Shown here: in pieces, positions 1 to 8,734 of the stretch
Position numbering within the stretch: the first letter of the stretch is position 1
Layout: every line of letters begins with the position of its first letter
Source of the DNA: Microvirga massiliensis
GTDB taxonomy: Bacteria > Pseudomonadota > Alphaproteobacteria > Rhizobiales > Beijerinckiaceae
Length of the DNA: 64,000 nucleotides
NCBI RefSeq assembly: GCF_001006805.1
Contig: NZ_LN811367.1
Span: 39,426 to 103,425 of the forward strand
Reading direction: 5' to 3'
Translations under genes and position numbers: made by a program
Notes under the pieces: generated by a model
Told to the model about the DNA's origin: nothing
The model's database searches: none
The model's input: the letters and a program-made list of their open reading frames with translations, nothing else

Positions 1-834
1 CTAGAGGCTGTTACGGACTGAGGGTGAGGCCTGAGCGTTGCAGCATGATTCAGAAAGGCGACGAAGTGCAGGCCGGCGACGGTTTCGGGCAGGCGCTCGT
101 AGTCGCGCGCGAGGCGGCGGAAGCGGCTCGACCACGTTAACGAGCGCTCCATGACCCAACGGCGCGGCAACAGAACAAAGCCGCGCCGGGCCCCGGGCAA
201 CTTGATCACCTCGAGCCAGATGCCGTGCGCGTCAGCCACCTCGGCCGGCTCCTCGCCGGTGTAACCCTGGTCGACATAGGCCAGTTCGACACTCGCGCCG
301 GTGACCTCCTGCACGGCGGCAGCGAGCGCCGCGACCTGGGCCCGGTCCTGCTCGGTGGCGGGAGTGACGTGCGCCGCGAGCAGGTGTCCGAGCGTGTCCA
401 CCGCGATGTGGATCTTGGAGCCCTTCTTGCGCTTGGCCCCGTCGTACCCGGCCCGGTGCCTGCTCTCGGGCGTGCTTTGCAGGGTGCGGCTGCCGAGGAT
501 CACCGCCGTAGGCGCGGGCGCGCGGCCGGCCGCGAGGCGCAGGATCGCCCGCAGGTCATGCACGATGGCTTCAAAGCAGCCGGCCCGGATCCAGCGCTGC
601 GTCCGGTCGTAGACCGCATGCCAGGGCGGGAAGTCGTGCGGGAGAAGCCGCTAAGGCGCCCCCGCGCGCGCGCCAGCGCAGAGCATTGAAGACCTCCCGC
701 AAGGGATGGAAACGTTGGCCGGCCTCTTCGGGCAGAAGGGTCAAATAGGAAGGAACGAAGGCCCACTCCTCGTCGCTCACGTCACTGTCATAGGATTGGC
801 GAACACAACTCATGCCCACAGTGTGGGATTCCAA
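1..834 (-). pseudogene. IS5-type DDE transposase, frameshifted, with stop codon and lost catalytic Asp
   Basis: Translation from the ATG at 834 gives the typical N-terminal domain (SDEEWAF ... LREVFNALRW). The frame shifts near 655-690, and the rest of the protein (LLPHDFPPWHAVYD, AYVDQGYTGEEP, RRWVMERS) continues in another frame to the left edge. In that second frame a TAG at 651-653 sits where the family has Trp (GAPWRLL). The motif normally read ILDSRT here reads ILGSRT, so the first catalytic Asp is Gly. The second Asp (YVDQG) and the Glu (VMERS) are kept. Three independent lesions make an active enzyme very unlikely, although the intact terminal repeats could still be moved by a related transposase. 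The frame has no stop before base 1. Confidence 0.85.
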
Positions 835-856
835 CCCAGTCCGTAACAGCCTCTAG
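1..856. mobile_element. IS5-family insertion sequence, decayed
   Basis: The element is bounded by perfect 20-bp terminal inverted repeats, ctagaggctgttacggactg at 1-20 and its reverse complement at 837-856. The outer CTAG belongs to both ends and may include the target duplication, as is common in the IS427-like branch of the IS5 family. The left flank lies outside the window, so the duplication cannot be tested. The element holds one minus-strand transposase gene, which is broken. The 140 bases to its right start with a stretch (ggctctgtcagggttcctga) that could be the end of another element, but no partner end is visible. Confidence 0.85.
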
Positions 857-997
857 ATCAGGCTCTGTCAGGGTTCCTGAAACTTCGCATGTAAAGTCAT
901 AATGCCTTCGATCTCGTCGCTGATTTCCCTGTCAGCTGAGCACGAGCGCCGATCTCCATGATGAGTCCCTATTGAGCTTCCATCCAACCGCGAGCAC

Positions 998-1022
998 CGT
1001 TATATAGTTCCGCTATATGACG
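998..1022. promoter_or_regulatory. ModE operator upstream of modE
   Basis: The inverted repeat CGTTATATA-N7-TATATGACG matches the known ModE box (CGTTATATA half-sites facing each other) with one mismatch. It ends 18 bases before the modE start codon, so it probably overlaps the promoter and mediates molybdate-dependent repression of modE and of the modABC genes behind it. Confidence 0.75.
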
Positions 1023-1040
1023 CGGGTCGAGCGCTGAGCG

Positions 1041-1829
1041 ATGATCGAAGCCCTGGTGTCCCTGAAGTCCGGCGATGCACCCGCGATCGGGCGCGAGCGC
1101 ATCCGGTTGCTCGAGGCCGTCGCGCGGGAACATAGCATCACGGCCGCGGCGAAGGCGGCCGGTCTGACCTATAAGGCAGCCTGGGACGCACTCGACGGCA
1201 TGGCGAACCTGTTCGGACAGGCGCTCCTCGAAACACGCACAGGCGGCCGGGCGGGCGGCGGCGCCCGCCTGACCCCGATGGGCCTCCGGGTCATCCAGGC
1301 CTTCCACCGGCTCGAAGCCGAGATGGTGCGCGTGATGCGGGCTGTCGAACCCGACCTCGCCGGAACTGGCATTTCGGCATTCAATCTCGTTTCGGGGCTG
1401 CTCATGAAGACGAGCGCGCGCAATGCGCTGCGTGGGATGATCACGAACATCGTGTCAGATGCACTCGCGGCGGAAGTCGCAGTCTCGGTCTCCAATGATA
1501 CGACCATTTACGCTTTGGTGACGAACGAGAGCTTGCGCGAGCTCGGCCTCTGCACTGGGCGCGAGGCGATCGTCCTCATCAAGGCGCCCTTCGTGGTCAT
1601 CGCCGCCGGCGAGGACCCTCCGAAGGTTTCCGTGCGCAACTGCATCCGGGGCACGGTCCGGCGGTGCGAAACGTCTGCCGTCAGCGCCGAAGTCGTGCTC
1701 GACATCGGTGATAGCAAGACCCTCGCCGCGACCATCACCGCGCAAAGCGCAAAAGACCTGAGCCTGGAGCCGGGAAAGCCGGTCTGCGCCCTTTTCGACG
1801 CGGCACACGTGATCATCGCCATCGACTGA
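1041..1829 (+). CDS. modE: Molybdate-responsive transcriptional regulator ModE
   Basis: A 262-aa protein with the full ModE layout. A winged-helix DNA-binding domain spans about residues 17-100 (ITAAAKAAGLTYKAAWDAL is the recognition region). Two molybdate-binding Mop domains follow at about 125-190 (SARNALRGMI ... VTNESLREL) and 197-262 (SVRNCIRGTV ... ITAQSAKDL). ModE dimers bind molybdate and then repress molybdate uptake genes. The gene lies 17 bases ahead of modA and 18 bases behind a ModE box, which indicates autoregulation. The ATG at 1041 is the first in frame after the box; no strong ribosome site is visible. Confidence 0.92.
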   Translation: MIEALVSLKSGDAPAIGRERIRLLEAVAREHSITAAAKAAGLTYKAAWDALDGMANLFGQALLETRTGGRAGGGARLTPMGLRVIQAFHRLEAEMVRVMRAVEPDLAGTGISAFNLVSGLLMKTSARNALRGMITNIVSDALAAEVAVSVSNDTTIYALVTNESLRELGLCTGREAIVLIKAPFVVIAAGEDPPKVSVRNCIRGTVRRCETSAVSAEVVLDIGDSKTLAATITAQSAKDLSLEPGKPVCALFDAAHVIIAID

Positions 1830-1846
1830 GCATCCGGAGAGCATCC

Positions 1847-2608
1847 GTGAAAACCTTGACGACACTGACGGCCGCCCTCGGCCTCATCGCCGCCCTCTCG
1901 CTTGCGGGAGAGGCATCGGCCGCGCAGACGAATGTTGCGGTCGCGGCCAACTTCACGGACCCGGCCAAGGAGATCGCGGCAGCCTTCAAGGCGAAGACCG
2001 GGCATGAAGCGGTCTTGAGCTTCGGCTCCTCCGGCCAATTCCATACGCAGATCACGCAGCATGCGCCGTTCCAGATCTTCCTGTCGGCCGATAGCGAGCG
2101 TCCCAAGAAGGTAGTCGACGATGGCCTCGGTGTCGCCGACAGCCGCTTCACCTATGCGATCGGGAAGCTCGTCCTGTGGAGCAAGAACCCGGAATTCGTG
2201 AAGGGCGAGGAGACGTTGAAGAGCAACGCATTCTCGAAGCTGTCGATCTCCAATCCGGTGGCAGCGCCCTACGGAGCAGCGGCCATCGAGACCATGAAAT
2301 CACTGAGGCTCTACGACACGCTGCGGCCGAAATTCGTCGAAGGCGCCAACATCGCGCAGGCCTTCCAGTTCGTCGATACCGGAAATGCCGAACTCGGCTT
2401 CGTGGCTCTTTCTCAGATCGTCGGAAACGACACGGGTTCGCGCTGGCTCGTTCCTCAGAACCTCTACGAGCCGATCCGTCAGGATGCCGTTCTCCTGAAC
2501 AAGGGTGCCACGAACGAGGCGGCTACCGCCTTCATGGCTTTTCTGAAAGGCCCAGAGGCGCAGGCGATCATTGAAAAATACGGCTACGTCCTCGACAGCG
2601 AGTTCTGA
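1847..2608 (+). CDS. modA: Molybdate ABC transporter, periplasmic binding protein
   Basis: A 253-aa ModA. A Sec signal peptide covers about residues 1-26 (LIAALSLAGEASAA, cleavage near ASAA-Q). The mature part opens with the family pattern NVAVAANFTDPAKEIAAAF and contains SFGSSGQFHTQI and LSADSERP, which line the oxyanion site in ModA proteins. It delivers molybdate or tungstate to ModBC. The start is a GTG at 1847 preceded by CCGGAGA at 1833-1839; no upstream ATG fits. It ends five bases before the likely modB start. Confidence 0.93.
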   Translation: MKTLTTLTAALGLIAALSLAGEASAAQTNVAVAANFTDPAKEIAAAFKAKTGHEAVLSFGSSGQFHTQITQHAPFQIFLSADSERPKKVVDDGLGVADSRFTYAIGKLVLWSKNPEFVKGEETLKSNAFSKLSISNPVAAPYGAAAIETMKSLRLYDTLRPKFVEGANIAQAFQFVDTGNAELGFVALSQIVGNDTGSRWLVPQNLYEPIRQDAVLLNKGATNEAATAFMAFLKGPEAQAIIEKYGYVLDSEF

Positions 2609-2612
2609 AGCC

Positions 2613-3299
2613 GTGGAGTGGTTGCCGCCCGACATCTGGATTACGACCCGCCTCACCATCGAGCTTGCCGCCATCACGACGGTGATCCTTCTGATGATCG
2701 GCACTCCGATCGCGTGGTGGCTGGCGCGCTCGCGCGCTTGGTGGAAAGAGGGCGTGGCCACGATCGTGGCCCTGCCTCTCGTCCTGCCGCCGACGGTTCT
2801 CGGCTTCTACCTACTCGTAGCACTTGGCCCCAGCGGACCCGGTGGCCTTCTCGCAACGCTCTGGGGTGCGCACACGCTCGCCTTCACGTTCGAGGGTCTG
2901 GTCATCGGGTCGATCTTCTACTCGATGCCATTCGTGGTACAGCCGATCCGCAACGCCTTCGAGGCGGTCGGCGACCGGCCGCTCGAGGTTGCAGCGACGC
3001 TGCGCGCGTCCCCCACACGCGCCTTCTGGACGGTCGCGGTGCCGCTGGCGCGGCCGGGATTCCTGACGGGCGCCGTCCTGGGCTTCGCCCACACCGTCGG
3101 CGAGTTCGGCATCGTGCTGATGATCGGCGGCAACATTCCAGGAGAAACCAAGGTCCTGTCGGTCGCCATCTATGATTATGTCGAGACCTCGCGGTGGTAC
3201 GAAGCCAGCATTCTCTCGGGCGGCATGGTGATATTCGCCTTCGCGGTCATTCTCACGATGATCCTGATCGAGAAGCGTGTCGCGCGGGTCGGTGAATGA
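2613..3299 (+). CDS. modB: Molybdate ABC transporter permease
   Basis: About 228 aa with five or six membrane spans. The permease EAA loop is visible at roughly residues 130-150 (EVAATLRASPTRAFW), followed by the conserved LGFAHTVGEFGIVLMIGGNIPG. I chose the GTG at 2613, just after the modA stop. An ATG at 2571 would overlap the end of modA by 38 bases and add a non-membrane leader. The 3' end overlaps modC by four bases (ATGA at 3296-3299), which indicates translational coupling. Confidence 0.92.
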   Translation: MEWLPPDIWITTRLTIELAAITTVILLMIGTPIAWWLARSRAWWKEGVATIVALPLVLPPTVLGFYLLVALGPSGPGGLLATLWGAHTLAFTFEGLVIGSIFYSMPFVVQPIRNAFEAVGDRPLEVAATLRASPTRAFWTVAVPLARPGFLTGAVLGFAHTVGEFGIVLMIGGNIPGETKVLSVAIYDYVETSRWYEASILSGGMVIFAFAVILTMILIEKRVARVGE

Positions 3300-4429
3300 G
3301 CGCGGCGAAAACGATCCAAGTCGCGTTCAAGGGCTCGCTCGGACGCTTTGAGCTCGATGCCGCTTTCACGGCGCCCGCGAGAGGGATCACCGCTCTGTTC
3401 GGCCCCTCCGGATGCGGCAAGACCACCGTCCTGCGCGCGATCGCGGGACTTCAGCATCTCCCGGAGGGCTATTGCGCCATTGATGGTGATGTCTGGCAGG
3501 ATGGAGCGTCGTTCCGGCCGACCTATCGGCGTCCGATCGGCTATGTCTTCCAAGAAGCGAGCCTGTTCCCGCATCTCTCGGTTAGGGGCAACCTCCTCTA
3601 CGGTGCGCGAGACAGGCGTTCAGCTCGCGGACAGGAGGAAATCGATTTCGACGAGATCGTCGACCTGCTCGGCCTTGCGAAGCTGCTCGATCGTTCGCCA
3701 CGAAATCTCTCGGGCGGTGAGCGCCAGCGCGTTGCCGTCGGCCGGGCCTTGTTGTCCCGGCCCAAGTTGTTGCTGATGGACGAGCCGCTGTCAGCCCTGG
3801 ACCGCCTGACGAAGGAAGAGATCCTTCCGTTCCTGGAGCGCCTGCACGATCGGTTGTCCCTACCAGTCCTCTATGTCAGCCACGACATTACCGAGGTCGA
3901 GCGCCTGGCAGATCATCTCGTGCTCATGAAGGCCGGGCGAGTCGTCGCGGCAGGACCGCTGAACGAATTGCAGAGCGATCCATCGTTGCCTCTCGCGACA
4001 GCAAGGGACGCCGCCGTGAGCCTCGATGCCGTCGTCGAGGGCTATGACGGCACCTATGGATTGATGACACTGGCAGTTCGGGGCGGACGCTTTCTCGTTC
4101 CGGCCCCACCGGATACCATCGGGAGCCGGCACCGCCTGCGCGTTTTCGCCGGTGACGTGAGCCTCGCACGCGTTCCGTCTCAAGCAAGCACGATTCTCAA
4201 CGACTTGCCGGCGCGCATTCTGTCGACAACGCGGCTCAGAGAGCACGAGATCGTCGTCGTGCTCGGCCTCGGCTCCGACGGATCAGGCGAACGACTTCTG
4301 GCGCGCGTGACGCGGCGCTCCTGGGATCAGCTCGATCTCGCCGAAGGGATGCTCGTGCACGCGCAGGTCAAAGGTGTCGCCCTGGTGCAGAGGGTCAGGT
4401 ACGATGCATTTTCTGCCAATTCGTCATAG
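3296..4429 (+). CDS. modC: Molybdate ABC transporter ATP-binding protein
   Basis: A 377-aa ATPase. Walker A is GPSGCGKTT (about residues 37-45), the signature is LSGGERQRVAVGRAL, Walker B is LLLMDEPLSALD, and the switch His lies in YVSHDITEVERL. The C-terminal 130 residues carry the TOBE/Mop-type domain that gives ModC its molybdate feedback control. It powers ModB at the inner face of the membrane. It overlaps modB by four bases and is the last gene of the modE-modABC unit. Confidence 0.93.
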   Translation: MSAAKTIQVAFKGSLGRFELDAAFTAPARGITALFGPSGCGKTTVLRAIAGLQHLPEGYCAIDGDVWQDGASFRPTYRRPIGYVFQEASLFPHLSVRGNLLYGARDRRSARGQEEIDFDEIVDLLGLAKLLDRSPRNLSGGERQRVAVGRALLSRPKLLLMDEPLSALDRLTKEEILPFLERLHDRLSLPVLYVSHDITEVERLADHLVLMKAGRVVAAGPLNELQSDPSLPLATARDAAVSLDAVVEGYDGTYGLMTLAVRGGRFLVPAPPDTIGSRHRLRVFAGDVSLARVPSQASTILNDLPARILSTTRLREHEIVVVLGLGSDGSGERLLARVTRRSWDQLDLAEGMLVHAQVKGVALVQRVRYDAFSANSS

Positions 4430-4464
4430 CGACCTGTAGACGAAGTACTTCATCCTGAGACGGT

Positions 4465-4593
4465 GGCCTGGATTGCTTCACTTCGTTCGCAATGACGAGG
4501 AGGGCGTGAAAACGTACGGTGCCCTGCCGGAGATGGCAGTAGACGCCGGACCCACTGCCGTCATTAGGAGCCGCAGGCGAGGCAATCTAATCC
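4465..4593. repeat. Dispersed intergenic repeat, copy 1
   Basis: The core GATTGCTTCACTTCGTTCGC at 4471-4490, followed by AATGACG, recurs at 24701 and 36602. The second half holds CCGGACCCACTGCCGT (4546-4561), identical to 36641-36656, and ends in AGCCGCAGGCGAGGCAATCT. It fills the gap between convergent modC and the gene ending at 4621. Other copies are at 12389, 20201, 24700, 36548 and 57671. Confidence 0.8.
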
Positions 4594-4620
4594 GGCAAAA
4601 TGCTTGTCCCACCGTCCCTG

Positions 4621-5775
4621 TCAGAACTGGTAGGAGATTTTCAGCTTGGCTTCATGACGCGAAAAATTGTCCAGATCGAGCCATCGGCCGGGAGTATCCT
4701 CCGCACGTCCTGCGATCTGCGTGGAGAACGCGGCCGAAATCGAAAGCTGGTCAGTGAGCTTGGTGTAGAAGGTCGGGCCGAGGAACAGCGCGTGCCCTTC
4801 GAAGCGGTTGAGCCCGAGCCCGTCATACGCACGCAAGTAGCGCAGTTCGGCGCCGACGAAGACGTTCGGAACCGCCTGGATGGCAAGCGCCCCCGAGAGG
4901 CCGAACATCGAAGAACGCTCCGCGGAGGCACGGCGGGCGGAGCCGACACAGTTTTCTAACGCCTCGTCCTCGGCATTCGTCAGGCAGGGCCCGGCTGGAA
5001 GCCCCTCCAGTTCTTCACCTTCGCCGTTGAAGAGCACCAGACCACGCGGGCGGAACTTCTCGATCTCGTAACTGAGGTTCACGGCCGCAAACACGCGATC
5101 CGGGACGAGAGCCGTATCGAGAGCCAGTCGCGCCTCCAGGCCCATGCCACTCCCCCGCTCTCCCTCGTCCTCGTCACGAAACGCGACCTCCGGCTCGATG
5201 ATGAAGGTGAGGCCCACGGGAGAGGATGGCCCCCGCTCGAGAGCCTGCCACTTCAGCTCGGCGGAGAGGCTGCCCCAACCCCCGCTGCGCTCGTTCTCCA
5301 GATCCAGTACGTTCCGGGTCGAGACGCCGCTGGCCGTTACGCCGAACTCAGCGCTCAACCCCTTCATGGGCGCGAATTCGAAAGCGCTCGTGAAGGTGCC
5401 CGCACGATAACGGCCGAAGCGCTTGCCGAAGGCGCCATCCGCCTCGCCCGAGATTTCGAACTCTCCCGGATCCGGCACGTCGGTTCCCTGCGTGAAGCCG
5501 AACATGTCGTCGGTCTCCGGCCCCTTGTCGTCATCCCTGTTATCCCCAGCGGCGGCGTTGAGGATCTCCACGCATTCGTCGAACTGGCGTTCTCCGAGTT
5601 CCCGCTCGGCCCGGCGCAAGGTGCGCTGCAAGTCATCCAGATCCCCGGATCTTGCTTGTGAAGTGACTTCGGTGCGCAGTCGCTCGATGCCGGCAAGACA
5701 CGCTGCGCGATCATCGGCGTAAGCCGGAAGGGCAAGAAACAGTGCAACGGCGGTCGAGGTCAGGACGAGACGCAT
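4621..5775 (-). CDS. Putative outer-membrane beta-barrel protein
   Basis: A 384-aa protein with a clear Sec signal peptide (residues 1-20, cleavage PAYA-D). Next comes a charged, possibly helical stretch (about 25-70, rich in Arg/Glu with two Cys). From residue 100 on there are alternating strands typical of an outer-membrane barrel (FTSAFEFAPM, FVGAELRYLRAYDG, AFSTQIAGR), ending KLKISYQF with the terminal Phe used for barrel insertion. The precise role is not recognisable. It might be a porin-like channel for the molybdate genes next door or the iron genes behind it, but its orientation against both makes that speculative. Confidence 0.7.
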   Translation of the reverse strand: MRLVLTSTAVALFLALPAYADDRAACLAGIERLRTEVTSQARSGDLDDLQRTLRRAERELGERQFDECVEILNAAAGDNRDDDKGPETDDMFGFTQGTDVPDPGEFEISGEADGAFGKRFGRYRAGTFTSAFEFAPMKGLSAEFGVTASGVSTRNVLDLENERSGGWGSLSAELKWQALERGPSSPVGLTFIIEPEVAFRDEDEGERGSGMGLEARLALDTALVPDRVFAAVNLSYEIEKFRPRGLVLFNGEGEELEGLPAGPCLTNAEDEALENCVGSARRASAERSSMFGLSGALAIQAVPNVFVGAELRYLRAYDGLGLNRFEGHALFLGPTFYTKLTDQLSISAAFSTQIAGRAEDTPGRWLDLDNFSRHEAKLKISYQF

Positions 5776-6526
5776 CGGGTTAGCTCCGGGATGGGCCGGA
5801 CGCGACTATCCTTGCCGATTGCAGAGGTCGCTAGCGAATTTCGGCAACAACTACCGGAAATTCATAGCTTTCGCTTATGTAGCAGAGCAGCAACATTGAG
5901 GGTGAGCGGTTGTAGCGGACGTGCACAGGGTAACAGTCCTTCAAGGATCTCTCGAATCGCGCCGGCATCCGTTGCCAAGCGATCAGCATGGCATCCGTGA
6001 TGGCCACGATCCTCCTGAGATGCCGATACCGAACTCGCTTGTTACCGCATGCAGCAGCGAGGCACTGCATTCGTCGAGGGTACGACCACACTGCCCTGAC
6101 GATCAACCGCAGCACGCTCTTACCTGCCCCAGTAGAATCTGGTGAAGCGCGCAAGCACCAGGCTAGCTCTGCACCGTCGGGGACGATCCTGAGGGCGACC
6201 ACCTCCGATGCGGCATCCTCCCGGGCAAGATCACCGGAATGATCCTTGTCCGATTGGGCTCCTGTGCTCAAGTGCGGTGCTGGACTGAACCCGTCCAAAA
6301 TGGCTGGTCAGATCGTTGTTCTACCAGCATGAAACATGTTCATTGGAGAAATTCTCAACTGCAATGCAAGAAATATAGCCTGGAACCATTCCAGAAAAGG
6401 CCACACTAAGAAATATTCTAAGTTTCTAAACCAGCATTGCTTTCTGGCTCTTTCCTGTTTTAGCCATGGAACTGCCCCGTGCACTCCCCTTAGCAGGGCC
6501 TTGACCCCTGAACCGTTGAGGATTCC
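5776..6526. other. Long intergenic region, no convincing gene
   Basis: These 750 bases separate the barrel protein from the chelate importer. A minus-strand open frame at 5831-6298 lacks a ribosome site, and its product is not recognisable; one piece (AASEVVALRIVPDGAELAW) looks protein-like, so a gene remnant is possible. The last 200 bases are markedly richer in A+T than the surroundings, as expected for a promoter region, and contain the candidate iron-control element listed separately. Confidence 0.5.
6406..6422. promoter_or_regulatory. Candidate iron-control element (Irr-type)
   Basis: The site reads CTAAGAA-ATA-TTCTAAG, close to the iron-control element TTTAGAA-N3-TTCTAAA bound by Irr in Rhizobiales (11 of 14 arm positions). 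A further TTCTAAA half-site follows at 6424-6430. It lies about 105 bases upstream of the chelate-importer operon in an A+T-rich stretch. The consensus is from memory of the family; the assignment is tentative. Confidence 0.4.
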
Positions 6527-7682
6527 ATGCTGCCATTCGTACCCCGCTCCGGCCTATACTTCATCGCTCGCGTAGAAATCGTTCTCGTGGCGATCATTGC
6601 CTACGTTTCGTTCCTCGTCTTCGTTGTTCCGGTACGTGCCGCGCCAGCCCAGGCGGCAGGCATCGTCGAGACAGTCGAGGTGACCGATCTCGCCGGGCGC
6701 ATCGTCCGTGTGAAGAAGGGCGTAAGCCGCATGATCCTGGGCGAGGGTCGTCAGCTCTACGGCCTTGCGGTCCTCGATCGTGATGACCCGTTCAGGCGGA
6801 TTGTCGGCTAAGGCGAAGTTCCCGCATGCGGAGCAGATCGCCGATCTCGGCAACCCGTATGCCGGCGAGTTCAGCCTCGAAAAGGTCATCGCGCTGAACG
6901 CGGACGTGGTCGTTCTGGATCTCGGCAACTACTTCAAGGCGAAGGAAACGGGCCTCATCGAGAAGCTCGAGAAGGTGAACATCCCGGTGGTGTTCATCGA
7001 CTGGCGCGAGGACCCGAGCCAGAACACGCTGCCGAGCCTCATCCTCCTCGGACGCATCATGGATCGCGAGAAGGAGGCGCTTGCCTTCGCGGATTTCTAC
7101 CTGCGGCAAATGCGGCTCGTCTACACGCGGGCCGGCAATCTCAAGGACAAGGATCGGCCGCTCGTGTTCATGGAGCGGGCCGCGGGCTTCAATCCGAACA
7201 ATTGCTGCTCGACCTGGGGCGCCACCAACTTCGGCAAGTTCGTCGAGGAGGCAGGCGGCCGCAATTGGGGCAGCCGCTTCTTCAGCACTACGAGCGGCGG
7301 CGACGTGAACGTCGAGAAGATCGTCGCGGAGGATCCCGACTTCTATCTCATGACGGGCGCAAACTGGGGCGAGGCCAACCCAAACAGTACGGCTGTGCCG
7401 ATGGGCTACGAGGCCACGCCCGAGAAGGTGCAAACCCGTCTCAAGGCACTGATGGAGCGCTCCGGCCTTTCCCTGCTCCGAGCGACGCGCGAAAAGCGCG
7501 TGATGGTGCTCTACCACCAGTTCTACAACTCGCCCTATTCCTTCGTCGCGGTACAGGCGATCGCCAAGATGCTCCACCCGGAGCGGTTCAAGGACGTCGA
7601 TCCAAAGGCGACCTGGGAGGAATTGCATGCCAAGTTCCTGCCCGTCACGCCCTCGGGCCTGTTCTGGGCAACCCTGCAATGA
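6527..7682 (+). pseudogene. Iron-chelate-type ABC substrate-binding protein, broken by internal deletion
   Basis: The gene starts at 6527 (GAGGA ribosome site at 6517-6521). It encodes a signal sequence and the start of an FepB/BtuF-class binding protein up to DRDDPFRRIVG, then meets a TAA at 6809-6811. The same protein continues in the next frame from about 6812 (AKFPHAEQIADLGNPYAGEFSLEKVIALNADVVVLDLGN) to the stop at 7680-7682. Remembered relatives carry some 16-17 extra residues at this junction, so the simplest explanation is a deletion of about 50 bases that changes the frame; the frame relation requires a loss of 3n+2. The rest looks intact, including YHQFYNSPYSFVAVQA and a C-terminus overlapping the permease. 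As read here the operon lacks a complete binding protein. Confidence 0.8.
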
Positions 7683-8731
7683 CGAGCCTCGTGCTGCCGC
7701 TGGCAGCCGACTATCGGCGGAGCACGCTTCGCTGGTTGTGGCTCGTTACCCTTGGCATCGGGCTGCTCGGCGTGACCTTTCTTCTCGACCTGTCGATTGG
7801 TCCCGGGCCCGCATCCTTCGCGGATGTCGTCGGCGCTCTCGTGAGCCCGGGAAGTGCCGACGCTCGGCTCGAGGTTGTCGTCTTCGATCTGCGCCTGCCG
7901 ATCGCACTGCTTGCTGTCCTCATCGGCGCCATGCTCGGATTGTCCGGAGCGGGAATGCAGACCATCCTCGGCAATCCGCTGGCAGACCCGTTCACGCTCG
8001 GCGTCTCGGCAGCCGCCAGCGTCGGCGCCTCTCTCGCGATCGCGTTCGGCTGGGCCGTAATCCCTGGTGCCGGCCCGTTGATCGTCACGGCCAATGCCTT
8101 TGCCTTTGCCCTGGCGGCATCTCTTGTGCTCTTTGCCCTCACCAAGATGCGCGGCGTGAGTGCCGAGACGATGATTCTCGTCGGCATTGCACTCCTGTTC
8201 ACGAGCAATGCGCTGCTCGCCCTGATTCAGTATCGCTCCAATGAAACGCAGCTCCAGCAGATCGTCTTCTGGATGATGGGCAGTCTCGGCCGCGCGAGCT
8301 TCGACAAGATCCTCGTCTGCACCGCAGCGCTCGGGATTGCCCTGCCCTGGATGCTCGCCCGTGGTTGGCTGCTGACCGCGCTGCGCTTGGGCGACGAACG
8401 GGCCGAGAGTCTCGGCGTCAAGGTGGATCGCTTGCGGCTCGAGGTGCTGGCTGTCGTCTCATTGCTTGCCGCCATCGCGGTGGCCTTTGCGGGCACGATC
8501 GGCTTCGTGGGGCTGGTCGGCCCGCACATCGCACGCCTGATCGTCGGCGAGGACCAGCGGTTCTTCCTGCCCACCGCGGCGCTCGCAAGCGCTGTCATCC
8601 TGTCGCTCGCCTCAACACTCTCGAAAGCGATCACGCCGGGTGTGATCTATCCGATCGGCATGATCACGGCTTTCATCGGCGTCCCCTTCTTCGTCAGCCT
8701 GATCCTGTCGATCCGTCACCGAGGAGCTTAG
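7679..8731 (+). CDS. FecCD-type ABC transporter permease
   Basis: A 350-aa member of the iron-siderophore/cobalamin permease family with about ten membrane helices. Typical motifs are GLSGAGMQTILGNPLADPFTLGVS (about residues 83-106), ALRLGDERAESLGV (cytoplasmic coupling region) and GTIGFVGLVGPHIARLIVG. The start ATG at 7679 overlaps the stop of the broken binding-protein gene (ATGA), so the two are translationally coupled. The open frame extends upstream, but only the 7679 start gives a normal permease N-terminus. The substrate is inferred to be a metal chelate. Confidence 0.9.
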   Translation: MTSLVLPLAADYRRSTLRWLWLVTLGIGLLGVTFLLDLSIGPGPASFADVVGALVSPGSADARLEVVVFDLRLPIALLAVLIGAMLGLSGAGMQTILGNPLADPFTLGVSAAASVGASLAIAFGWAVIPGAGPLIVTANAFAFALAASLVLFALTKMRGVSAETMILVGIALLFTSNALLALIQYRSNETQLQQIVFWMMGSLGRASFDKILVCTAALGIALPWMLARGWLLTALRLGDERAESLGVKVDRLRLEVLAVVSLLAAIAVAFAGTIGFVGLVGPHIARLIVGEDQRFFLPTAALASAVILSLASTLSKAITPGVIYPIGMITAFIGVPFFVSLILSIRHRGA

Positions 8732-8734
8732 GCC

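Noticed and set aside
858..890. Possible end of a second insertion sequence right of the IS5-type element
   Set aside because: The stretch looks IS-like, but no matching inverted repeat or transposase piece is present in the window.
5831..6298. A 155-codon minus-strand frame upstream of the chelate importer
   Set aside because: No ribosome site, odd composition and no family; at most a remnant.
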